From Litorimonas sp963972195 (GTDB taxonomy: Bacteria > Pseudomonadota > Alphaproteobacteria > Caulobacterales > Maricaulaceae), in contig CAXATH010000003.1 in NCBI GenBank assembly GCA_963972195.1, forward strand, positions 186,001-250,000: a stretch of 64,000 nucleotides of DNA, given 5' to 3'. The position numbers and the translations under genes were made by a program. The notes below the pieces were generated by a model. The model was not told where the DNA came from, made no database searches, and saw only the letters and a program-made list of their open reading frames with translations. Shown here one piece after another: positions 16,828 to 24,514 of the stretch; the first letter of the stretch is position 1, and each line of letters begins with the position of its first letter.

Positions 16828-17865
16828 TTATGTCAACTCTATTTGCTGGGCAATTTTTGCATCAACATTCCTATACTCTATGTGCAGCTTTACTATTTCT
16901 TCTGGAGCTAAATTTATTTTCCCTTCAAAACGGCTGGTCTCGCCCTGAAAAGCAACTTTTTGGTCTAGGTAAATCCCGCAATTTACAGCGGGATCGAAAT
17001 CAATGATAAGTTTTTGGGCTGTAGCCTTCTGGTAATGAAAGAGGCTAAAGTCCCTTGTGAAATTTCGATGTAAAATCTTGGGTTCACATAATTTACGTTT
17101 CACCCAACTGAAAAAACCTCGGAATGGACCATATTCAGCTAAGTGAAATACACTGAAGTTAAATCCTGTGTGAAGAGCATTTTTCAAACCTGAATGTCTT
17201 AGAACCAGTTTGTAAATTTCACTTAACCGCTTAATATTCAAAGACCCGGTTTTGGTATCCGCGTGGTGACGCACGAGCGAAAGTACATCCGGAAGATAAT
17301 AAAAGTTTTTTCCAGCCTCATAGAGCCGAATCCATAAGTCCCAGTCCATGGTATAATGTCGATTAATATCTAACAGGCCGACCTCAAAAAGTGCGGATTT
17401 CCGAACAAAACAGGACGGCTGCGAAATTAGATTGTCTCTGTAGAGTGTGCCATCAATATCGCTGGGACCAGGGTGGAGGCGGCTATAAGCCTCGTTTTCG
17501 ATCAAAATCGTATCGCCAAAGACAACATCTACTTCGGGGTGATCAGAAAATATTTTGGCGACTTTTGTCAACGCGTCGGGCGCCAGGCAATCATCATCAT
17601 TTAGCCAACCGTAAATATCGCCGCATAGGGCCTGCCAACCCTCATTAATCGCCTCGCTTTGACCTTTATCCGGCCCAAATCGCTCATAGCAAATCTGGCT
17701 GGAAAATGGTCTGAGTTGATCTTTCAAGGTTTCGGAGTTCGCCACACTGCAGACTGCTATGCGAGTTTTCACCTCTTGCGCCTCCAATGAACGCAGCGTC
17801 CAACTCAACCAATCGGAAGGACTCGGCCCAATAGGGATTGTTATAGCAAACGTAAGTGATGTCAC
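16828..17865 (-). CDS. family 2 glycosyltransferase
   Basis: 345-residue GT-A protein. It starts LTFAITIPIG, with a GQSEAINEGW segment and the metal-binding WLNDDDCL motif near residue 88, followed by FGDT and DWDLWIRL, which are typical of GT2 enzymes that extend polysaccharides. The last 100 residues are a separate unrecognised region. It is the first gene of the minus-strand glycan set, with a 169-base gap to the next gene in which no clear signal was found. Confidence 0.85.
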   Translation of the reverse strand: MTSLTFAITIPIGPSPSDWLSWTLRSLEAQEVKTRIAVCSVANSETLKDQLRPFSSQICYERFGPDKGQSEAINEGWQALCGDIYGWLNDDDCLAPDALTKVAKIFSDHPEVDVVFGDTILIENEAYSRLHPGPSDIDGTLYRDNLISQPSCFVRKSALFEVGLLDINRHYTMDWDLWIRLYEAGKNFYYLPDVLSLVRHHADTKTGSLNIKRLSEIYKLVLRHSGLKNALHTGFNFSVFHLAEYGPFRGFFSWVKRKLCEPKILHRNFTRDFSLFHYQKATAQKLIIDFDPAVNCGIYLDQKVAFQGETSRFEGKINLAPEEIVKLHIEYRNVDAKIAQQIELT

Positions 17866-18005
17866 ATCAGAATAAGCCCCGGTTTTCTGTAGAGTTCCCC
17901 TTTATAGACCTCTAAAGCTTGAAAATAGACCTGAGCTCAATTTTTTTTGCCCAGTGACAAACTTGAGCCGTATTCCGAATATAGAAGAACAGTATTTGTC
18001 CACAC

Positions 18006-18036
18006 GTAAAAACCGCCCCGACAGGGCGATTTTTAA
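18006..18036. terminator. rho-independent terminator, possibly bidirectional
   Basis: Stem CGCCC/GGGCG (18014-18018 with 18024-18028) and a 5-base loop, flanked by A5 on the left and T5 on the right. It can work in both directions. On the minus strand it ends sciP transcription before the glycosyltransferase gene. Confidence 0.8.
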
Positions 18037-18068
18037 AATATCAAAAAGTTTCTATTCTGCTGATAAAA

Positions 18069-18341
18069 TTATCTATATTGTTGGACGCGCGTAGTTCGAA
18101 GTCCCGCTATGCCGTAACTCTCTATCGAGCGCTGCCATGCCATGAATTCTTCGTTTGAAAGGCCATAACGTTCACACGCTCCATCCAGCGTCAGCAATCC
18201 GCCGCGCACCGCCGCTACGACTTCGGCTTTGCGCCGTATGACCCACCGCACCGTATCCGGTTTGGGCAAATCCGCCATTGTTAACGGCGTGCCTTCCGGT
18301 CCGATAACAACATTCTCTCTTTTCATTCTACGGTCAGTCAT
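18069..18341 (-). CDS. sciP: CtrA inhibitor SciP (DUF1153)
   Basis: Small helix-turn-helix protein of 90 residues matching the SciP family along its whole length: VIGPEGTPLTMADLP near the start, RWVIRRKAEVVAAVRGGLL in the middle, and LRTTRVQQYR at the end. In Caulobacter crescentus SciP binds CtrA and blocks activation of CtrA-dependent promoters. The family is characteristic of Alphaproteobacteria. A perfect CtrA box lies 47-61 bases upstream, in line with known CtrA control of sciP. Confidence 0.95.
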   Translation of the reverse strand: MTDRRMKRENVVIGPEGTPLTMADLPKPDTVRWVIRRKAEVVAAVRGGLLTLDGACERYGLSNEEFMAWQRSIESYGIAGLRTTRVQQYR

Positions 18342-18387
18342 TAGCTGCTCTTATGTTTTCTATGTAAATATTAGTAGAAAATGGAGG

Positions 18388-18402
18388 TTAAAAAGAGTTT
18401 AA
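18388..18402 (-). promoter_or_regulatory. CtrA box upstream of sciP
   Basis: TTAA-N7-TTAA, a perfect match to the CtrA consensus, centred about 54 bases before the sciP start codon. A second, imperfect copy (TTAA-N7-TTAC) lies at 18466-18480. Confidence 0.75.
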
Positions 18403-18450
18403 ATAAACCGCAAAAAAGTGAACAATATCAGATGTTTACGAAGGTTAACG

Positions 18451-18557
18451 GAATCGGCATTACGGTTAAGAAAGATTTACCAAATCACCAACGTGTTGAT
18501 TCATAAAGGAGATTCACGTGCCCCCTTCTGTGACTCTGTATCGACTTGGAACGATTC
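18451..18557. promoter_or_regulatory. cluster of five GANTC (CcrM) methylation sites
   Basis: GANTC occurs at 18451, 18498, 18511, 18532 and 18553 in the sciP-mnmA intergenic region. A random 5-base palindrome of this kind is expected about once in 256 bases. In Caulobacter such sites are methylated by CcrM and read by GcrA at cell-cycle promoters. Confidence 0.7.
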
Positions 18558-18612
18558 CGCGCTTATAGGGGCGTCGAAAAATTTATGAATTAACCCAAAC
18601 TTTTTAGCTGGA

Positions 18613-19800
18613 GTGAGTGAAATCTCTCAAGAGACTGATCATAAAGCGCCAACAAGGCCCAATCCCGACGTCAATTCGCTGGGTTTTGCCAAGGCTGAAT
18701 CCGACACACGCGTTGTGGTGGCGATGAGCGGCGGCGTGGACAGTTCTGTCTGCGCGGCCATGCTTGCCCGTGAAGGCTATGATGTGATCGGAGTTACTCT
18801 CCAGCTCTATGACCACGGAGCGGCCATTCAAAAAGCCAAAGCGTGCTGCGCGGGTCAGGATATTTATGACGCGCAGCGCGTGGCTGAGATGATGGGCTTT
18901 CCGCATTACGTTCTCGATTACGAAAGCAATTTCAAAGAAAGCGTGATTGAAGACTTTGCCGATACCTATCTGCAGGGATCGACGCCCATCCCTTGCGTAC
19001 GCTGTAACCAGACCGTGAAGTTTCGCGATCTATTGCAGGTGGCCAAAGATTTGAACGCCGACTGCATGGCAACGGGACATTATATACGCCGAATTGACGG
19101 TCCGGACGGACCAGAGCTTCACCGCGCCTTTGATGGCGGAAAAGATCAGAGTTATTTCCTGTTTGCAACGACACGCGATCAATTGGACTTTCTGCGTTTT
19201 CCACTCGGTCATTTGGACAAAAGCGAAACGCGTCGTCTGGCGACAGAAATGGGCCTGAATGTGGCGTCCAAGCCCGACAGTCAGGACATATGTTTCGTGC
19301 CGACCGGGAAATATACGGATGTGATCGAAAAGCTTCGCCCTCATGCGGCGACGCCCGGCGATATTGTGCACATGGACGGACGGGTGCTGGGACAGCATCG
19401 CGGCGTCATGTATTACACAATCGGGCAGCGGCGTGGTCTGGGCTTGGGCGATGACACCGGAACCGATCCCCTCTTTGTTATTCGTATTGATGCGGATAAA
19501 AGCGAAGTCATTGTCGGCCCGAGAAAAGAGCTGGAAAGATCAAAGCTCTGGCTGACCGATATCAACTGGATTGGCAAAGGCGAATTTGGCCCTGAACTCG
19601 ACGGCCTGCCTATTAAAGTCAAAGTGAGATCGACCCGCCCCCCGACGCCGGCGCACCTTCGGCTGTCGAATGACCGTATAATTGTGGAACTGGACGAGCC
19701 GGATATGGGATTGTCCCCGGGTCAGGCCTGCGTTTTTTACGCCCCTGACGCCGCTGCCGCGCGCACTTTGGGCGGCGGGTGGATAACTCGCACAGAATAG
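18613..19800 (+). CDS. mnmA: tRNA-specific 2-thiouridylase
   Basis: Makes 2-thiouridine at the wobble position of tRNA-Lys, -Glu and -Gln, using ATP and sulfur from a relay. The 395-residue protein has the PP-loop SGGVDSS at 39-45, the two catalytic cysteines in CVRCNQ and DICFVP, and the C-terminal beta-barrel with GLSPGQACVFY. Length fits the alphaproteobacterial family. The only usable start is GTG at 18613. An internal ATG just before the PP-loop would remove the first beta strand. It stands alone on its strand, before dodecin. Confidence 0.96.
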   Translation: MSEISQETDHKAPTRPNPDVNSLGFAKAESDTRVVVAMSGGVDSSVCAAMLAREGYDVIGVTLQLYDHGAAIQKAKACCAGQDIYDAQRVAEMMGFPHYVLDYESNFKESVIEDFADTYLQGSTPIPCVRCNQTVKFRDLLQVAKDLNADCMATGHYIRRIDGPDGPELHRAFDGGKDQSYFLFATTRDQLDFLRFPLGHLDKSETRRLATEMGLNVASKPDSQDICFVPTGKYTDVIEKLRPHAATPGDIVHMDGRVLGQHRGVMYYTIGQRRGLGLGDDTGTDPLFVIRIDADKSEVIVGPRKELERSKLWLTDINWIGKGEFGPELDGLPIKVKVRSTRPPTPAHLRLSNDRIIVELDEPDMGLSPGQACVFYAPDAAAARTLGGGWITRTE

Positions 19801-19849
19801 TCTAGGGTGTTTGGTGTTGAAGGGATTAACACCAACCAGGAGTCACTCC

Positions 19850-20053
19850 ATGGCTATTATGAAATCCGTCGAAATAATGAGCGAAAGCCCAAAATCTTTT
19901 GAAGACGCTATCCAGATCGCCGTCACGCGGACGGCGAAAACGGTCAGCAATATCAAATCCGCTTATGTTCGAGATCAAACGACGACCATCAAAGACAATA
20001 AAATTGATTTATACCGCGTCACGCTCAAAATCACATTTGAAGTCGGCGCTTAA
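19850..20053 (+). CDS. dodecin family flavin-binding protein
   Basis: Dodecins form 12-subunit shells that store or buffer flavins. The 67-residue protein has the typical layout: KSVEIMSESPKSFEDAIQ, then a helix (TRTAKTVSNIK), then the strand pair ending YRVTLKITFEV. The ATG at 19850 is preceded by AGGAG about 8 bases upstream, so the longer reading from 19811 is not used. It follows mnmA by 49 bases and ends at a hairpin. Confidence 0.9.
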   Translation: MAIMKSVEIMSESPKSFEDAIQIAVTRTAKTVSNIKSAYVRDQTTTIKDNKIDLYRVTLKITFEVGA

Positions 20054-20064
20054 CAGACTAACCG

Positions 20065-20086
20065 GACGGGCGTGTAATCGCCCGTC
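20065..20086 (+). terminator. hairpin after dodecin gene
   Basis: Perfect 8-base stem GACGGGCG/CGCCCGTC with loop TGTAAT, followed by TTAAAA. The T tract is short, so termination may be partial. Confidence 0.6.
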
Positions 20087-20181
20087 TTAAAACGACTTAC
20101 GAGTTTGAAACTTTCGCCTCCTTGAATTTTTTCAAGGCCGCGCTATCTTCACAATGATAGTTTATAACATTGGAGCGGATC

Positions 20182-20364
20182 ATGATTTCGGGACTTTCAG
20201 ACACGGCAGCTATTCTCATCGTGGTCGCCCTGATTGCTATATTTATTGCCCTTTGGACATTTAGTAGCCGCCAAAAGCGTAAATATGACGAAGCGCAGCG
20301 GGCACGAAAACGCGAAATACAAGCGCTCAAAGCCAAAGCCGCCAAAAAGAATACCCCCTCTTAG
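20182..20364 (+). CDS. small single-span membrane protein, unknown function
   Basis: 60 residues: a short N-terminus, one hydrophobic helix (about residues 8-27, ILIVVALIAIFIALW), then a strongly basic, Ala/Lys-rich tail of about 30 residues. The ATG at 20182 has GGAG 7 bases upstream, which decides against the TTG at 20170. No family is recognised. A minus-strand frame covers most of the same bases but lacks a comparable ribosome site. It lies between dodecin and thiolase and might be co-transcribed with the latter. Confidence 0.6.
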   Translation: MISGLSDTAAILIVVALIAIFIALWTFSSRQKRKYDEAQRARKREIQALKAKAAKKNTPS

Positions 20365-20460
20365 GGAACCTGTTTAAGACAACGCAAAAAGATACCTGTC
20401 TGACCGATTTATAAAACGGTCAGATTCCATAACTTTACTTGTAAATTTGAGAGATATTAT

Positions 20461-21645
20461 ATGAGCCAGTCCGATCCCGTCGTTATTGTTGGAATAGCCC
20501 GTACGCCCATGGGGGCTTTTCAAGGGGTATTTTCTAATGTGGATGCGCCGACGCTCGGCGCAACAGCGATTGCCGCCGCCATGAAAGAGGCGGGTGTTGA
20601 CGCCAGCGATGTTGAACAAACAATTATGGGCTGCGTCCTTCCCGCAGGTCAGGGACAGGCCCCTGCCCGTCAAGCGGCCATCAAAGCCGGACTCGGCGAG
20701 CACTGCGAAGCCACCACCGTGAATAAGATGTGCGGCTCCGGCATGCAGGCAGCCATTATGGCGCATGACGCCATCAAGGCAGGGTCTGTTGACGTAGCTG
20801 TCGCCGGCGGTATGGAAAATATGACCATCGCGCCTTACCTCCTCCCGAAAGCGCGCGGCGGCATGCGTATGGGCGATCAAAAAGTCGTCGACTCGATGAT
20901 GTTTGACGGCCTGACGGACGCTTATAAAGGCGGCGCCATGGGCGTCTTTGCCGATATGATCGCCAAGGAATATCAATTCACCCGCGAACAGCAGGATGCC
21001 TATGCCATCGAATCTGTCAGCCGGGCGCAGAAGGCTCAGGAAAGCGGCCGTTTTGATCGCGAAATTGCACCTGTGACAGTCAAAGGCCGTAAAGGCGATA
21101 CTGTTGTGGACGCCGATGAAGGCCCGAAAAATGCGCGTCCGGAAAAAATTCCAAGCCTTCGTCCCGTCTTTACCGAAGACGGCACCGTTACAGCGGCTAA
21201 CGCCAGCTCTATCAATGACGGCGCGGCGGCGATGGTCTTGATGCGAAAATCTCAAGCCGAAAAAGGCGGGCATAAGGTGCTCGCTGAAATCGTCAGCCAT
21301 GCCGCTCACGCGCACAAGCCGGATTACTTTACGACCGCGCCTGTCCACGCGATGAGAAAGGCGCTCGATAAGGCCGGATGGAAAGCTGAAGATGTTGACC
21401 TCTGGGAAATTAATGAAGCTTTTGCCGTTGTCCCAATGATTGCCATGCAAGAATTTGGTCTTGATCATGACAAGGTTAATGTGAATGGCGGCGGCTGCGT
21501 TCTCGGCCATCCGATCGGCGCGTCAGGGGCGCGCATCATGGCAACCCTGATTGCCGAGATGGAAAAACGTGATTCCAAAACAGGCGTCGCGTCGCTTTGT
21601 ATTGGCGGCGGAGAAGCCACGGCGGTCTGCCTCAAACGGGACTAA
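20461..21645 (+). CDS. acetyl-CoA C-acetyltransferase (thiolase)
   Basis: Condenses two acetyl-CoA to acetoacetyl-CoA or cleaves 3-ketoacyl-CoA. The 394-residue protein has the nucleophile Cys91 in NKMCGSG, His350 in GHPIGASG and Cys380 in SLCIGGGEA, the complete thiolase triad. Length and sequence fit the biosynthetic type (PhaA/AtoB) better than FadA, but no pha or fad genes flank it, so the pathway is not fixed. It is followed by a strong hairpin. Confidence 0.93.
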   Translation: MSQSDPVVIVGIARTPMGAFQGVFSNVDAPTLGATAIAAAMKEAGVDASDVEQTIMGCVLPAGQGQAPARQAAIKAGLGEHCEATTVNKMCGSGMQAAIMAHDAIKAGSVDVAVAGGMENMTIAPYLLPKARGGMRMGDQKVVDSMMFDGLTDAYKGGAMGVFADMIAKEYQFTREQQDAYAIESVSRAQKAQESGRFDREIAPVTVKGRKGDTVVDADEGPKNARPEKIPSLRPVFTEDGTVTAANASSINDGAAAMVLMRKSQAEKGGHKVLAEIVSHAAHAHKPDYFTTAPVHAMRKALDKAGWKAEDVDLWEINEAFAVVPMIAMQEFGLDHDKVNVNGGGCVLGHPIGASGARIMATLIAEMEKRDSKTGVASLCIGGGEATAVCLKRD

Positions 21646-21655
21646 TCAATCAAAA

Positions 21656-21681
21656 TCCTGCACAGTTTTCGCTGTGCAGGA
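21656..21681. terminator. perfect 10-base hairpin between convergent genes
   Basis: TCCTGCACAG/CTGTGCAGGA with a 6-base loop lies between the thiolase stop and the end of the dienelactone hydrolase gene. There is no long T tract on the plus side; the minus side continues TTTTG. Probably a shared terminator. Confidence 0.55.
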
Positions 21682-21718
21682 TAATCTCAATTCAGGTAAT
21701 GTGCGTGTGAGCGTTTAT

Positions 21719-22600
21719 CTAACTTAACGCGCGCTCAAATAATGCCAGTTTCCGCGCCCACGCCTTGTCTGCCTTCGCTTCATTATAAACCGCTGAGTCC
21801 GGCGGGCACCACCCATGTTGGGTGCCTTCGTAAACTTCTATTTCAGCGGCAAGATTGGCTTCCGCAAAAGCCTCTTTCAAGGTTTCTTTCGCGACCGGAT
21901 CGCGCTCGTCATCATTTTCAGCAATCGCAATAAGGTATTGCGCCTTCATTTCCGGAATAAGTAAATGCGGGCTGTCTTCTGCTTCTGTGACAAGGCCGCC
22001 GCCATGGAAGGACGCTCCGGCGCCAATTCTGTCCGGCAACTCCGCCGCCGTGATCATGGTCATGGGGCCGCCCATACAATAGCCGGTCGTGCCCATTTTC
22101 TTCGTCTTGTCGACAACAGATTGGGTGTCGAGCCAATTTACAAAGGCGCGTGCGTCTATTCGGTTTGTCTCCTGGGTGAGCGCCCGGGCATAAGGCACTA
22201 TTTTTTCTCTTACAGCCGGGTCCTTGAAGGTCTGCCCGACCTCGACCAAAGGCGCCTTCACCTGTCGATAATAAGGATTCACAACCAAGGCAGCGTAACC
22301 ATCCCCCGCCAGGCGTTTGGCCATCATCTTAAAGGCCGGGCGCAGGCCGACAATGTCGGGCCAGATAAGAACCGCGGCGCTTGCCTTGTCTTCAGGATGG
22401 GCAAAATAGGCATCGGCTATGCCGTCCGGCGTCTCTATCATGACATCGGCTTCGACTGTGCCCTCCACCATCTCTCCGGGTGTACAGCCTGCAAAGGCGA
22501 GGGAAATAGCGGCGCCGCCCGCCATGAGATTAAAATCCCGCCGGTTTAGGTGCTTTTCGTAAAAGCCCTGATTTTCAAGTTCGGTAATATCATCACACAT
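21719..22600 (-). CDS. dienelactone hydrolase family protein with Tat/lipoprotein-like signal
   Basis: Alpha/beta hydrolase of 293 residues from the ATG at 22600. The N-terminus has a twin-arginine motif (RRDFNLM, Arg20-Arg21), a hydrophobic stretch and a lipobox-like LAFAGC (Cys39), so it may be exported by Tat and lipidated. The catalytic triad of the dienelactone hydrolase family is visible: nucleophile Cys in GYCMGG, Asp in AENDDERD, His in GTQHGWC. The substrate is not known; many relatives act on lactones or esters. An earlier start at 22621 is possible. Confidence 0.85.
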   Translation of the reverse strand: MCDDITELENQGFYEKHLNRRDFNLMAGGAAISLAFAGCTPGEMVEGTVEADVMIETPDGIADAYFAHPEDKASAAVLIWPDIVGLRPAFKMMAKRLAGDGYAALVVNPYYRQVKAPLVEVGQTFKDPAVREKIVPYARALTQETNRIDARAFVNWLDTQSVVDKTKKMGTTGYCMGGPMTMITAAELPDRIGAGASFHGGGLVTEAEDSPHLLIPEMKAQYLIAIAENDDERDPVAKETLKEAFAEANLAAEIEVYEGTQHGWCPPDSAVYNEAKADKAWARKLALFERALS

Positions 22601-22702
22601 CGTCTGGCCCTCACATCCCAATTATAGATGTGGAAGTTAGGCGAAGTCAGTGACCTCTGCAATAAAAAGTGAGAACATCTTCGTGAAGTGCCGAACGGGA
22701 CT

Positions 22703-24343
22703 CTAATGTCCGCCGCCAAAGACGCCTGTTTTTACATCATAATTTGTCGCCACTTGGTATTCCGGATCATCATCTGAATCGATCATGAGTTGCCCGGCCT
22801 TATTCAGAAGCGCGTGGCAGTCTCGGGTAAGGTGGCGAAGTCGAAGCGTCTTTCCGGCGGCTTCATATTTACCTGCCAAGTTTTCAATGGCCTGCAGGGC
22901 GGACTGGTCGACAACGCGGGATTTTTCAAAATCTACAATGACCATATCTGGATCTTCGGTCGGATTGAACAGCTCGCTAAATCCTTCGACAGATCCAAAA
23001 AAGAGCGGGCCAACGATTTTATAGACCTTCTGGCTTTCAGACTCGTCGATATCGGCGTCGATCCGACGTGCATTATTCCAGGCATACGTCAGAGCCGAAA
23101 TGATGACGCCCACAATCACAGCAACGGCTAGGTCGTGCCAAACTGTCACCAATGTCACTATAATAATTACTAACGCGTCCATGACCGGAATGCGGCGCAT
23201 AATTGTGAAGGACTGCCAAGCAAACGTTCCTATCACCACCATGAACATCACGCCCACCAAGGCCGCGAGTGGAATTTGCTCAATAACGGAAGAGCCAAAC
23301 AGGATAAACGCCAGAAGGAAGAGAGCAGCCGCAATACCGGAAAGGCGCGTTCGCGCCCCGGACTTCATATTGATCATAGACTGACCGATCATGGCGCACC
23401 CGCCCATTCCGCCGAAAAAGCCGGTGACCGTATTGGCAACGCCTTGTGCCAAACATTCCTGAGAAGCGCCGCCGCGTTCTTCTTTTATCTCGCCAACCAG
23501 GTTCAAGGTGAGGAGGCTTTCAATAAGGCCAATGGCCGCCAGCACTAGCGCGTAAGGAAAAATGATCTCAAGCGTTTCAAGCGTGAGCGGCACTTGCGGA
23601 ATATGTAGCGGCGGCAATCCGCCTTTGATCGCGCTCAAGTCGCCCACATTCGGAACCGGAATATTCAAAGCGATAACCAGAATGGAAACGATCCCGATTC
23701 CTGCGAGGGGGGCCGGAATAAATTTTGTCACTTTCGGCGTCGCCCAAATCAGAGCCATTGTAAGCGCTACAAGCCCCAGCATTAACCAGAGCGTCGTTCC
23801 GGACATCCAGGTTCCGTGAAGCATATTAAACGGTCCGTGATGTTCCCCGGCAGGCGCTGGCGCCGTCTGGAATTGGGTCATTTGAGCCAAGAAAATTACA
23901 ATGGCTAATCCATTAACGAAGCCCAACATCACTGGATGCGGAACGAGACGCATAAACTTCCCGAGCTTGAACACACCTGCCCCGATTTGAAGAAGGCCCA
24001 TCAGGACCACTGTCGCGAAAAGATATTCTACGCCATGCTGCGCAACTAAAGCTACCATAACAACCGCCAGTGCGCCTGTGGCCCCCGAAATCATCCCGGG
24101 ACGTCCCCCGATACAGGCGGTTATCAGCCCTACGATAAAGGCGGCATAAAGACCGACAAGAGGCTCTACGCCTGCGACGAAAGCAAAAGCTACAGCTTCT
24201 GGAACCAATGCCAGGGCCACCGTCAATCCGGCCAAAAGTTCTACTTTGATACGGTTGGGTGTAAATGTCAGCGGGCCAGAGCGGCGCCGGGCCGGAATAG
24301 TGATTTTGTCGGCGAATGTCGAAAGGCTGGAACGTATCATCAC
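22703..24343 (-). CDS. SulP family inorganic anion transporter with STAS domain
   Basis: 546-residue membrane protein with 10 or more hydrophobic helices followed by a C-terminal STAS domain (about residues 435-530, containing VVDQSALQAIENL). The conserved SulP segment GPVSGATG-like appears as GMISGATGALAVVM, and GGCAMIGQSMINMKSG is typical of the bacterial branch that includes sulfate and bicarbonate transporters. No carbonic anhydrase or cys gene lies beside it, so the substrate cannot be assigned. It is divergent from the M3 peptidase. Confidence 0.9.
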   Translation of the reverse strand: MMIRSSLSTFADKITIPARRRSGPLTFTPNRIKVELLAGLTVALALVPEAVAFAFVAGVEPLVGLYAAFIVGLITACIGGRPGMISGATGALAVVMVALVAQHGVEYLFATVVLMGLLQIGAGVFKLGKFMRLVPHPVMLGFVNGLAIVIFLAQMTQFQTAPAPAGEHHGPFNMLHGTWMSGTTLWLMLGLVALTMALIWATPKVTKFIPAPLAGIGIVSILVIALNIPVPNVGDLSAIKGGLPPLHIPQVPLTLETLEIIFPYALVLAAIGLIESLLTLNLVGEIKEERGGASQECLAQGVANTVTGFFGGMGGCAMIGQSMINMKSGARTRLSGIAAALFLLAFILFGSSVIEQIPLAALVGVMFMVVIGTFAWQSFTIMRRIPVMDALVIIIVTLVTVWHDLAVAVIVGVIISALTYAWNNARRIDADIDESESQKVYKIVGPLFFGSVEGFSELFNPTEDPDMVIVDFEKSRVVDQSALQAIENLAGKYEAAGKTLRLRHLTRDCHALLNKAGQLMIDSDDDPEYQVATNYDVKTGVFGGGH

Positions 24344-24514
24344 ATGTCTCGGGATAACTGTCTTCTATAAGTCGCGCGGCGGTTAGCCTGATTACCCTTC
24401 ACAAGCAAGCAATTGGAGGGACATTAAGCAGACATTGCGTCTCGTAATGCATTTTGATGTTTTTATGCCTCCTTTGAACGACTAAGGTTTTTCAAAATTA
24501 TATAAGGATTTTTT

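Noticed and set aside
18342..18612. Possible replication origin because of CtrA boxes and GANTC sites
   Set aside because: No DnaA boxes (TTATCCACA type), no AT-rich unwinding element, and no typical origin neighbours. A cell-cycle promoter explains it better.
20097..20345. 82-codon minus-strand frame opposite the small membrane protein
   Set aside because: The plus-strand frame has GGAG at the right distance and a clean membrane helix with a basic tail; the minus frame has neither.
20374..21510. 378-codon minus-strand frame opposite the thiolase gene
   Set aside because: It mirrors a real gene with full catalytic triad, is rich in His/Arg as expected for an antisense frame, and has no family motif.
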